Shown here one piece after another: positions 44,054 through 52,707 of a DNA stretch of 64,000 nucleotides. Every line of letters begins with the position of its first letter. Positions within the stretch are counted from its first letter, which is position 1. Under the pieces are notes generated by a model that searched no databases, was not told where the DNA came from, and worked only from the letters and a program-made list of their open reading frames with translations. The position numbers were made by a program, and so were the translations under genes. The DNA is from JALNZF01 sp964447405 (GTDB lineage: Bacteria > Nitrospirota > UBA9217), in contig CAYUSP010000003.1 of the NCBI GenBank assembly GCA_964447405.1, positions 434,001 to 498,000 on the forward strand, in the 5' to 3' direction.

Positions 44054-46669
44054 ATGACCAAAGACGACTATATACGATCACGCTACGATGCGCATCTTCA
44101 GTATTGGGCAAATCTCGCCCTTAAATTCGGCCCGATCGTCGTGCTATCCCTTATACCGCTTGATTACCTGGCCAGTCCGGCAAATTTCAGAGCCTTTCTT
44201 GCATATCGTTTCTGCACAGCCGCATTTCTTCTCCTGCTCTACGTTGTGAACAGGAAAGAGGCAGATCAGAGAAAGATCAACATCTCTATCATTCTGGCTG
44301 CCACTGCGGTCTCAACCATGGTTGCCCTGATGGTGGCGCGCTTCGGCGGGCATCAGTCACCCTATGCGGAGGGCTTCATACTGGTTGGCATCTTTGTGAG
44401 CGGCATCGTCCCCCTGACCTTCACCGCGTGTCTCATCTCTTCTCTTATCACCTATTGCCTCTATGTGGTCCCGATACTGCTCTACGACCGGATAACAAAC
44501 ATCCCTTTCTTTGCATCCGAGAGCATTCTCCTCTTTGCCTGCATAAGCACCATGCTGTTGATGAGATACTTCACCAACAAGAGACTCCTCAGCGAGTTCG
44601 AGCTCCAGTTCATAATTGAGCAGTATAAAAAAGGCCTCGAAGAGCAAGTGCAGGAACGCACACAGCAATTGTCCGCAACAGTCAGGCACCTGGAACAGGA
44701 AGTGGCCGTCCGGGAAAAAGCGGAACAGGAACTGGTTAAGAGCAAAGACGATTGGGAAGACACATTCAACATCATCAACGACGCCATTACCATTCACGAC
44801 AGGGATTTCAACATCATCCGCACCAACGACGCGGCAGTACGCTTGCTCGGGAAAAGCGCTTCAGATATCCTCAACAATAAATGCTTCAAATCGTATCACG
44901 GAACCGAGAGACCTCCTGAAGGTTGCCCCAGCTGCATGACTATGCAGAACGGCACCCCCTCCGTCACGGAGCTCTTCGAACCGCATCTCAACCGTTATGT
45001 GGAGATAAAGGCGCTTCCCCGCTGCGACAAAACCGGGGCACTGGTCGGCGTCATCCATATCGTGCGTGATATAACCGAACGGAAAATCGCCGAGAAAGCC
45101 TTGTCCGAACAGCAGGACTTTGCATCCAACCTTATCGAGAATTCGGCGATCGCCACCTTTGTTCTGGACAGCAACCACAAAGTGATGCTCTGGAACAAGG
45201 CGTGTGAAGAGCTAACGGGCCGTAATGCGGAAGAAATGATCGGAACGGACAATCAGTGGCAGCCATTTTACGCGGAAAAGCGGCACACGGTTGCGGATAT
45301 AATCATCGACAACAGAGCAGATGACCTTCCGGAACTATATAAGCATCATTCCCGATCAGCACTGAATCCCCTGGCGATCAAGGCGGAAGGCTGGTACAAG
45401 AATCTGGGCAGCAAGGAGCGATACATTGCCTTTGAAGCTTCACCGATCTTTAACAGCAGTAATAAGCTGATAGCGTCCATCGAGACGCTGCTGGACATCA
45501 CGGAAAGCAAGCGCCTCGAAGAGCAGCTCCTGCAGGCGCAAAAAATCGAGGCTGTGGGCCAACTGGCAGGCGGCGTTGCTCATGACTTTAACAATATTCT
45601 CAGTGCAATTGTCGGTTATGCCCATTTGACGCTGATGAAGATGCCCAAGGACGAACCGCTCAGGAAACATGTCGAGCAGATACTGCAGGCTTCGGACAAG
45701 GCAGCAGCCCTCACCCAGAGCCTTCTGGCCTTCAGCAGAAAGCAGATCATGAACCCCAAACCAATTGATCTGAACGATATCATCAAAAAGCTCGAGAAAC
45801 TTCTGCAACGGCTTATCCGCGAGGACATTCACATTGCAACGACCTATATACCGGAAGTATTAACGGTGTTCGCCGATTCCGGCCAGATCGAGCAGGTGCT
45901 TATGAATCTCGTTACGAATGCCCGGGATGCCATGCCGCGGGGCGGTAGGATCGTGATCAAGACCGAGACCATGCAGATGGACAGTCATTTTATCGATCTT
46001 CATGGATACGGCAAGGCAGGGAAATATGCCTTCTTGTCGGTTTCCGACAATGGCGAGGGGATGGACGCAAAGACCCGGGAGAGGATATTTGAACCATTCT
46101 TCACGACCAAGGAACAGGGCAAGGGAACAGGCCTCGGTCTTGCGATGGTTTATGGCATCATCAAACAGCATGAAGGCTACATTGACGTGCACAGCGAACC
46201 TGGAGCAGGCACCACCTTTGAAATATATTTACCATTATCAGCAGGTACGCTTGAAACGACGCGGCACCAGGAAGAACCCGCTGCGCTCAAGGGCGGCACG
46301 GAGACAGTCCTTCTGGCCGAAGACGACAGCACGCTCCGAAAACTCATGACCACCATACTGCATAATCAGGGATACTCGGTGATCGAAGCGGCAGATGGTG
46401 AAGATGCTGTGCAGAAATACAGCAGCAACAGCGACTCCATTCAGATGCTTATTCTTGACGCGATCATGCCGAAGAAGAACGGCAAAGAAACTCTGGACGA
46501 AATCAGGCTGATCAATCCGGCGGTAAGGGCTCTTTTTGTGAGCGGGTATGCGGAAGACGTTGTCAGCAAACAGGGACTGCTTGCAGCGGGAATCAATTTT
46601 ATCCAGAAACCTCTCTCACCATTTGCGCTGCTGAAAAGGGTCCGCGAGCTGCTGGATGAGAAGGGCTGA
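44054..46669 (+). CDS. Membrane-bound hybrid histidine kinase
   Basis: An 871-residue hybrid kinase. Residues 15-180 hold about six membrane segments (MASE-like sensor). A coiled coil follows (about 195-230, QVQERTQQLSATVRHLEQEV), and then two PAS domains (about 235-355 and 360-490). The HisKA His510 is in GGVAHDFNNILSAIVGYAH, the ATPase domain has DNGEGMD and GTGLGLAMVYGI, and the receiver has Asp802 (LILDAIMPK). The first PAS carries a Cys-rich loop, NNKCFKSYHGTERPPEGCPS. The ribosome-binding region GGGAGGG lies within the end repeat of the DUF559 unit, so that insertion may have changed its expression. Confidence 0.9.
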   Translation: MTKDDYIRSRYDAHLQYWANLALKFGPIVVLSLIPLDYLASPANFRAFLAYRFCTAAFLLLLYVVNRKEADQRKINISIILAATAVSTMVALMVARFGGHQSPYAEGFILVGIFVSGIVPLTFTACLISSLITYCLYVVPILLYDRITNIPFFASESILLFACISTMLLMRYFTNKRLLSEFELQFIIEQYKKGLEEQVQERTQQLSATVRHLEQEVAVREKAEQELVKSKDDWEDTFNIINDAITIHDRDFNIIRTNDAAVRLLGKSASDILNNKCFKSYHGTERPPEGCPSCMTMQNGTPSVTELFEPHLNRYVEIKALPRCDKTGALVGVIHIVRDITERKIAEKALSEQQDFASNLIENSAIATFVLDSNHKVMLWNKACEELTGRNAEEMIGTDNQWQPFYAEKRHTVADIIIDNRADDLPELYKHHSRSALNPLAIKAEGWYKNLGSKERYIAFEASPIFNSSNKLIASIETLLDITESKRLEEQLLQAQKIEAVGQLAGGVAHDFNNILSAIVGYAHLTLMKMPKDEPLRKHVEQILQASDKAAALTQSLLAFSRKQIMNPKPIDLNDIIKKLEKLLQRLIREDIHIATTYIPEVLTVFADSGQIEQVLMNLVTNARDAMPRGGRIVIKTETMQMDSHFIDLHGYGKAGKYAFLSVSDNGEGMDAKTRERIFEPFFTTKEQGKGTGLGLAMVYGIIKQHEGYIDVHSEPGAGTTFEIYLPLSAGTLETTRHQEEPAALKGGTETVLLAEDDSTLRKLMTTILHNQGYSVIEAADGEDAVQKYSSNSDSIQMLILDAIMPKKNGKETLDEIRLINPAVRALFVSGYAEDVVSKQGLLAAGINFIQKPLSPFALLKRVRELLDEKG

Positions 46670-46941
46670 GAATATCGCGCTGGAAGCCGATAAATGAACA
46701 CACAGACACAGAGTCGCGTAGAAAAGCACGAGAGGATCTGGGGTATTGTAACTTTGTAATTCTTAAATAGCGGGATTGATCTAAGGAACAAAAGATTCGG
46801 CTTTTTAGCAATTTTGTTTACTCTTGAAGTAATCCTCTGTACCTTATGTGTCGCTGTGGTGAATGGCGTTTCAGCTACAATGCAAAGGAACATGCTTAAA
46901 ATAAATCCTGTCAATCCTGTTATCCTGTCCAACAAAGCCCC
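46670..46941. other. Intergenic region with repeat-like sequence
   Basis: No gene is seen. The stretch includes repeat-like pieces such as AACACACAGACACAGAG near 46696 and ATCCTGTCAATCCTGTTATC near 46905, both resembling common bacterial intergenic repeats. It lies between convergent genes. No clear terminator hairpin is seen. Confidence 0.35.
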
Positions 46942-47955
46942 TCAATCAATATTCCCCCGCCCGTGAAACGCCTGCGACGGCAGCCGTCCGTGCCAGACCT
47001 GCGCCGCGTCCTTAAGATGCGATGACCCCTCTGCGGCAGGAGGAGCATACACCAGCCGGAACCGTTCATGCCAGTCCAGGGGCCCTGCTTCGACAGGAAC
47101 ATTGTTCGACAGCACATACCACTGCGGATCAGCTAAATCGATGTCGTAATAACCCGCATTGCCGGGCTGCAGCACCAGCACGTCACTTTCCGCTGCGATG
47201 AGATTGTTACATGCGGGGCGTTCCTGCGGCTTCGCTTTCTGGCCGGCAGATACCGGCTCAAGGACAAGAGAGCAGAATCCGGGAAGGTTCACAAGCGCCA
47301 GGGGTTTTTCAGAGGTATTCTTGAGCATAAGCCGGAATTTCGCGCTCTTCCTGCCCGCGGCATCGTTCTGGCGCGGGCTTTCCAGCGCCTCTAGGCCGAT
47401 GCCGATGGGGCTCCAGCGAAAGCCGCGGATCACGGCCGTGCCATCCCCTCCCACGGCGACCTCCATCTCGAGCGGCTTCTGCATCCTGTTCCGCCCGCCC
47501 TGTTCTTTCTCTATCTCCAGTCCTTTTCCCTGCTGCACATAGTATGCTTCGATGCCGTATTCCACGCCGACCATATCCTGCAGCACGATTCCCAGCTGCC
47601 ATGGCTGCGCGAGCCGTCCCTTCAGGTACAATCCCGAACCAGGCCGCGTGGTCGTAATGCCGGTCACTACGGCGAGCCCGCCATCGCCGATCGACAGCGG
47701 CGCGTACACCGTGCTCCCGAACGTGTACTTCTTCACCATTGCAGCGATATCCGGCGAGGCGTTGGCGAGCGGTATGACCGATGCTTCATACCGAAGCCGG
47801 ACGTAATCGCCCCGGAACAGGTCCCGCGGATCGATGGGCGCGGTGCGGAGATGGATCACCGTACCCGTGGCGCTGACAAGCTCGCGTTTGCCCGCCATGA
47901 AGGCGAGTACCGCTACTTGAAACACGATGGCGAGGATCAGGAGCGCGCGCCTCAT
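46942..47955 (-). CDS. GDYXXLXY domain protein
   Basis: A 337-residue protein anchored by one N-terminal membrane segment (about 4-22). RTAPIDPRDLFRGDYVRLRY contains the family signature GDYxxLxY. A second part (about 200-320) has a Cys pair (GFCSL, PACNN). Function unknown. The gene overlaps the DUF2157 gene by the ATGA type of overlap, so the two are translationally coupled. The pair DUF2157-GDYXXLXY is a recurrent two-gene unit. The ATG follows GGAGGTGTCG, which is also coding in the upstream gene. Confidence 0.85.
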   Translation of the reverse strand: MRRALLILAIVFQVAVLAFMAGKRELVSATGTVIHLRTAPIDPRDLFRGDYVRLRYEASVIPLANASPDIAAMVKKYTFGSTVYAPLSIGDGGLAVVTGITTTRPGSGLYLKGRLAQPWQLGIVLQDMVGVEYGIEAYYVQQGKGLEIEKEQGGRNRMQKPLEMEVAVGGDGTAVIRGFRWSPIGIGLEALESPRQNDAAGRKSAKFRLMLKNTSEKPLALVNLPGFCSLVLEPVSAGQKAKPQERPACNNLIAAESDVLVLQPGNAGYYDIDLADPQWYVLSNNVPVEAGPLDWHERFRLVYAPPAAEGSSHLKDAAQVWHGRLPSQAFHGRGNID

Positions 47956-49238
47956 TCGACACCTCCGTTCCGCGCCTTGCGCGCCCGGGCAAAGAACACG
48001 CCGATGCCGATCATCATCCCGCCGACGAGCAGGAACACCGCCGCGCGGGCCAGCAGGCTGTGGAACAGGTCGGTATAGCGCGCGAAGGCCAGCGCTGCCA
48101 GAAGCGTGCCGCCCATGGCCGCCGAGCGTACCTGCAGGGTCGTGAACCCGCGATGCATGAGCGCGACCGCCGAGAACAGGATCAGGAGGTTGTACGGCGC
48201 CGTGGCCAGTACCCCGTTCAGGGTGAGGACTCCGTAGTACTGCAGGCAGTACAGGACAAGCGCTCCGGGCACGGCGAGCAGATCAATGCGCAGGCCTTCT
48301 TTGATCCGCTCCCCAAGGTCACGGAACGGCCAGAGCGCGGCTGCCCAGACCCCCAGCGCGACAATAAGAAAGATGGCAAACCAGGCGCCCGGCTCCTGCC
48401 CGCGCGAATAGTGCGAAGCCATTTGTCCGAGGTTGAACGAGAGAATGAACAGCATAATGAAATAGAGCAATCCCCCGTAGGATGTGCAGACTGGCGCGAG
48501 TTCAGGCGCGTTGTCCGTGCGCTGCAGGATCATGCCGAGGGCGATGAGCACCGCGGCAATGGCGAAGAATGCCGGCATTGCGAGATGGCCGTGGGTCCGC
48601 AAGAGGACGGTGAACAGCACGAAGAAAAAACCCAGCAGGGCCGCGGAAGCCGCCACCCGGGAACGGAGCACCCAGGCGAGCGGCAATACACCGAGCACAA
48701 TGACCGCGATGGCGGCGAAGTTCGGACTGTGGAACGAAAAGACCTCGAACCCGTTCCAGAGCACCAGGAGCGCCGTGGCGAGGAGCGTCTGGGCGAGCGA
48801 CGGCAGTACCCAGGCAAGCGACAATGCGCCGAGCCCCCACACAAGGAAGGCGTTGGGATAGTGCTCGTTGATGTGGTAGATCTGGGCCACGAGCCAGATG
48901 CCGGACCCGAACAGCATGGTGCCGAGGACGTGCAGGGTCTCGCGCGTTGCAGGACGCTTGACGAAGAACCCGGCGCCGTGCACGCTGATCAGCGCCCCAA
49001 AGATAACGCCGAGCTTCGCAAACTTGTGCATCTTTTCCCAGTTGTAGGCAAAGAGCAGAATCACGCCCAGGCCGATCAGCACCGCCCCTGCCGCGGCAAA
49101 GGCGATGCGGCCCCAGGACCCCGCCTGCTCGTCAGTGGGATAGCGGCCGCGGATCCGCTCCGCCTGCGTTTCGTCGATGATGCCTTCCTGCAGCCAGTGG
49201 TCGACTTCTTTGTGGAGCCAGTGGAGGTGTTTTTTCAT
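47952..49238 (-). CDS. DUF2157 membrane protein
   Basis: A 428-residue inner-membrane protein. The N-terminal soluble region (HWLHKEVDHWLQEGIIDETQ) is the DUF2157 signature. About twelve hydrophobic segments follow (for example AAGAVLIGLGVILLFAYNW). It ends in a short basic tail (ARARKARNGGVE). Function unknown. It is co-translated with the GDYXXLXY gene that follows, a pairing seen in many genomes, so the two products probably form one membrane complex. Confidence 0.87.
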   Translation of the reverse strand: MKKHLHWLHKEVDHWLQEGIIDETQAERIRGRYPTDEQAGSWGRIAFAAAGAVLIGLGVILLFAYNWEKMHKFAKLGVIFGALISVHGAGFFVKRPATRETLHVLGTMLFGSGIWLVAQIYHINEHYPNAFLVWGLGALSLAWVLPSLAQTLLATALLVLWNGFEVFSFHSPNFAAIAVIVLGVLPLAWVLRSRVAASAALLGFFFVLFTVLLRTHGHLAMPAFFAIAAVLIALGMILQRTDNAPELAPVCTSYGGLLYFIMLFILSFNLGQMASHYSRGQEPGAWFAIFLIVALGVWAAALWPFRDLGERIKEGLRIDLLAVPGALVLYCLQYYGVLTLNGVLATAPYNLLILFSAVALMHRGFTTLQVRSAAMGGTLLAALAFARYTDLFHSLLARAAVFLLVGGMMIGIGVFFARARKARNGGVE

Positions 49239-49352
49239 AGTTGTGTGTGGTCGGTAAGTGTGTTTGAACGTTACATTATTTTTGGACGTAACCTGGCAGG
49301 ATATTTTTTACAGATTAGTGTTATCTAAGTATTTTATCCAAACTGCCGCAGC

Positions 49353-49682
49353 TCAAAGCTCCAGCCATTTTTTCAGCGCCGCGTTGAAAGCTGTAATATC
49401 CCTCTTGGATAGTTTTCCGACCTTCAGCTTTATGAATGAGGTCTCCACGAGAACACACCCACGCTTGACTGCGGAAACGACATTGAGACCTACCTTAGCC
49501 CAATCACGCATAACAAATTCGCCGGCATTCAAGTTTTCAAGTCTGCTGGTTACGGGTACGACGAATTCATCCGCATAGCGTCCGTCTTCTGCCGCAACAA
49601 CAACTGCCGGCCGAACTTTCGATGTTTTCAAGTTCGTAACTGGATACGGAAGAAGGACAACGTCACTTTTTGAGTAGTTCAT
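49353..49682 (-). CDS. PemK/MazF-family toxin
   Basis: A 109-residue PemK/MazF-like endoribonuclease toxin. The start MNYSKSDVVLLPYP, KTSKVRPAVVVA with the catalytic-region Arg, and DEFVVPVTSRLENL match the family. Such toxins cleave mRNA and are neutralised by the partner antitoxin. The ATG lies within the last 20 bases of the antitoxin frame, a typical coupled arrangement. That antitoxin frame appears broken (see next entry). Confidence 0.85.
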   Translation of the reverse strand: MNYSKSDVVLLPYPVTNLKTSKVRPAVVVAAEDGRYADEFVVPVTSRLENLNAGEFVMRDWAKVGLNVVSAVKRGCVLVETSFIKLKVGKLSKRDITAFNAALKKWLEL

Positions 49683-49873
49683 CGTAAATATCGTCCTCGT
49701 TATTGTCCCATATCTTGCGGAGTGATGATTCTCCGAGCGCCGCCCAATAGGTAGCGTCTTCTTTCACAGCCGGGGATTTTTTTACTATATTTTTGCTCGA
49801 AAAAAGCAACGAAATCGAGTACCTCCATCCTTGCTGCGGGCGGTAACGCTTTGATGGCCTGCTCAATTTTCAT
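49663..49873 (-). CDS. Antitoxin of PemK module, frameshifted at A7 run
   Basis: The antitoxin is seen in two frames. From ATG 49873 the frame reads MKIEQAIKALPPAARMEVLD and continues to about residue 33, typical of DUF2281-type antitoxins. It then drifts into unlikely sequence, while the frame ending at 49663 reads KSPAVKEDATYWAALGESSL and continues as a normal antitoxin C-terminus. The switch falls at seven A on the coding strand (49783-49777). With six A the whole is one 70-residue ORF. It is an assembly or sequencing error, a recent mutation, or slippage-dependent synthesis. The stop overlaps the toxin start. Confidence 0.75.
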
Positions 49874-50017
49874 ATTGATAAACTCCTGTTCATGGTTACC
49901 TTAGGTGTAAATAAATTCTTAACACCCGTTCCATTCATTACAAGTATACACGAAAGCAAAATGAAGGAAAATAGCTATTTAATCCAGATCAGAGGAGAAA
50001 ACCTGTTTGCATAGAAA

Positions 50018-52051
50018 TTAAACCGATGGGCGTTCTGTTTGTTCACCATGGCTTACCAGCCACTTTGAAAGCATAGCGCCGAGCTTTTCCAGCGTGAATG
50101 GTTTCCCCAGAAAATCATCCATACCGTGAGCCAGGCACTTGTCCAGATCCTCCTTCACAACATTGCCGGTCAATGCGACGATACGGGTTCGCTTGCCGAT
50201 GGCACGCTCCTGGTCCCGTATGCAACGTGTTGCTTCGAATCCATCCATTTCGGGCATCTGGCAATCCATGAAGATCAGGTCGTAGAAACTCTCGGACGCC
50301 GCTTTAACGGCCTCTTTGCCGTTGGGTGCTATATCAACCGTATAGTTCAGGGCTTCAAGCATACCTCTAACGACCTCCTGATTCATAACATTGTCCTCTG
50401 CAACAAGAATGCGGGTGCCCGCTGGATTTCCTTTTTTCAGAGTGCCGCCAACTGCCTTGCTGCCCTCTCTCGACGATTCACGGTTCCGGATCGGGCACTG
50501 TATGGCAACGCGGAACGTCGACCCTTTTCCCGGCTCGCTCTCAACGCGTATACTGCCGCCCATCAAGGTCACGATCTTTTTGGTAATGGCAAGGCCGAGC
50601 CCGGTCCCCCCATATTTCCTCGTTGTCGACCCGTCCGCCTGGGAGAAACTTTCGAAAATCCGCTGCCGCTCCTCCGCCGTCATCCCGATACCCGTATCTG
50701 CAACCACCATCGACTGGGCCGCGCTGCCGTCCCGATTGTCGTCCAGCTGAAGCCGGACACTGATCGTGCCTGTCTCCGTGAACTTGACCGCATTGCTTAT
50801 CAGGTTCGTAAAGACCTGCCGAAAACGGGTAGGGTCCCCCGTTACGACAAGGTCATCAGCGACGTCTATGCCCGCATCGAAGTCGAGGCCTTTCTCCCGG
50901 GCCTGGAGCGTGAAAGATGGCAGCATCCCGGCCATTATCCTCCGCAGGTCAACGTCAATGTGCTCCAATTCGATCTTCCCGGACTCGATCTTCGAGAAAT
51001 CGAGAATTTCCGTGACAATGCCTTTGAGCAGCTCTCCCGATGCCTGCACTGAATCAACGTACCGGCGCTGCTGTTCAGACAGCTCCGTCCTGTGAAGCAT
51101 TTCCGTCATCCCGAGCACACCATGAAGAGGCGTCCGGATCTCATGGCTCATGTTCGCGAGAAATGCCGATTTTGCCTTGCTGGCCGCCTCGGCCGCTTCC
51201 TTTGCCGATTTCAGTTCCCCGATCATCGATTCAAGCTTTTCGTTCGCAGCTGAAAGCTCCTTCGTCCGCATGGCCACCTGCAATTCCAGGTTTGCCTGGT
51301 GCTGCTCCAGCTGCTTATCACGGGTCTGGACATGCTCCAGCATCACGTTGAAACCATCAAAAAGGAGACCGACCTCATCATTGTTCTCCCGTTTGACCCG
51401 AACCTCATAATTCTTCTTTTCAGAAATGGTCCTCATCGTTTCAACCAGGTGCAGGATCGGTTCGGAAATCACCCGCTGAAGCCTTGACGACATTACATAC
51501 GCGACCAAGAATACAACGGCCAGCATGATCGCCGCGAAGAGCAGCATGAGCCGAAACTTCATGAACAGTCCGCTGGTGTCGGCCTGTATCAATACACGTC
51601 CTATAGTCTGGCCTTTGAGGACTATCGGCTCCATCACTTCCATATCGCTTTCCAAGTTCCAAAGGGACTCGGAACCGAACTCGAGGATCAGGTCCTTGGG
51701 CAACCGGGACAGCAAGCGCGTGCGCTGTTCATTCACATCCTTGGTATGGTACCGCGCGAACACCTGGTCCTCATTCGTAAGAAGGTATGCAGCGATGATG
51801 TTCGGTTCTGCGCTTAGAGCAGACAGGGTATCGGTCGCTGACGCCGGATCGTTGAAGCTGAGGGCAGCGGTCGAGTTCAGCCCTGCGATCTTTGCAAGAG
51901 CTTTGAGCTTTTCCCGGTCCTCCTGCCAGCTCCGCGACGACTCATACAGGACAAATGACAGGAAGGTAATGATCAAGACGACCGAGATCGTGGATAAGAC
52001 GATCATCATGATCTTGCCCCGCAGGGGCAGGTTGTTAAACCAGTGTATCAA
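50018..52051 (-). CDS. Hybrid histidine kinase (CHASE/HAMP type)
   Basis: A 677-residue hybrid kinase. Two membrane segments (about 13-37 and 165-188) enclose a periplasmic sensor domain with ALAKIAGLNSTAALSFND, typical of CHASE8-like sensors. HAMP (about 190-250), a coiled coil, HisKA with His303 (MSHEIRTPLHGVLGMTEM), an ATPase domain with DTGIGM and GGTGLGLAITK, and a receiver with Asp596 (LIFMDCQMPEMDG) follow. It is the third gene of a leftward operon with a TonB receptor and a YfiR protein. YfiR-type proteins usually regulate the partner periplasmic sensor, so the three probably act as one signalling unit. Confidence 0.9.
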   Translation of the reverse strand: MIHWFNNLPLRGKIMMIVLSTISVVLIITFLSFVLYESSRSWQEDREKLKALAKIAGLNSTAALSFNDPASATDTLSALSAEPNIIAAYLLTNEDQVFARYHTKDVNEQRTRLLSRLPKDLILEFGSESLWNLESDMEVMEPIVLKGQTIGRVLIQADTSGLFMKFRLMLLFAAIMLAVVFLVAYVMSSRLQRVISEPILHLVETMRTISEKKNYEVRVKRENNDEVGLLFDGFNVMLEHVQTRDKQLEQHQANLELQVAMRTKELSAANEKLESMIGELKSAKEAAEAASKAKSAFLANMSHEIRTPLHGVLGMTEMLHRTELSEQQRRYVDSVQASGELLKGIVTEILDFSKIESGKIELEHIDVDLRRIMAGMLPSFTLQAREKGLDFDAGIDVADDLVVTGDPTRFRQVFTNLISNAVKFTETGTISVRLQLDDNRDGSAAQSMVVADTGIGMTAEERQRIFESFSQADGSTTRKYGGTGLGLAITKKIVTLMGGSIRVESEPGKGSTFRVAIQCPIRNRESSREGSKAVGGTLKKGNPAGTRILVAEDNVMNQEVVRGMLEALNYTVDIAPNGKEAVKAASESFYDLIFMDCQMPEMDGFEATRCIRDQERAIGKRTRIVALTGNVVKEDLDKCLAHGMDDFLGKPFTLEKLGAMLSKWLVSHGEQTERPSV

Positions 52052-52069
52052 TGTAATGTCCTCAGTGAA

Positions 52070-52654
52070 CTACTCCTTGACCGTGATTGCCAACTTCAAG
52101 AGCTGCGAGCTGAGCTTGATCCCGGCCTGTTGCGCTGCGTCCGCGTTTATGGCAAAGCGGATCCTGTCCCCTTCCTTGACAAGAGAGACCATTCCACCGG
52201 ACCGGTCAAAATGCTCCACATCGCTCACGGTCAAGAGATGGGTTTTGCGCGCCTTTTCGAAGATGCTGTCCAGGTGCTCCCGCTCTGAAGCGCTGATGAA
52301 CAGGATATGGCAGGCGCTCGCGGCATCTATATTGGCGATATTTCTGACCGCGACTTTTCTCGTGCCGATAGTCTTGCCCCTTATCGCATTCAGCGACTGG
52401 CCGAAAGGGTCTTCGCCCATAACACAAATGAACACAGGCGAGCCGTCCGTGGGGAATACCTCCGGCGGCCATTCCGTGAACTTGGCAAAGTTGTACAGGT
52501 ACGCAGCCTTGACCGCGAATTCCTCGGCTTGCCGCGGCTGTGCGTACGCTCTGCATGGGCTGACCGGCAGGACAGCAGATAGAAGCACAACGAGATAAAA
52601 TAAAATTCTGATCACAATAGTATTTCCTGACGCCGTTGACGGACACAGTGACAT
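52070..52654 (-). CDS. YfiR family periplasmic protein
   Basis: A 194-residue exported protein of the YfiR/DUF4154 family. A hydrophobic signal (about 14-38) is followed by AAYLYNFAKFTEWPPEVF, the family signature, then ICVMGEDPFGQSL, and SACHILFISASEREHLDSI. In Pseudomonas YfiR represses the membrane c-di-GMP synthase YfiN in the periplasm. Here the next gene is a CHASE-type kinase, so it probably acts on that sensor. The gene ends 18 bases before the kinase start. Confidence 0.88.
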   Translation of the reverse strand: MSLCPSTASGNTIVIRILFYLVVLLSAVLPVSPCRAYAQPRQAEEFAVKAAYLYNFAKFTEWPPEVFPTDGSPVFICVMGEDPFGQSLNAIRGKTIGTRKVAVRNIANIDAASACHILFISASEREHLDSIFEKARKTHLLTVSDVEHFDRSGGMVSLVKEGDRIRFAINADAAQQAGIKLSSQLLKLAITVKE

Positions 52655-52707
52655 CCCCGCACCTGTTGAGCACCCTGTCCAGGCCCGCGGTCCCCGAGTG
52701 GTCCTCG

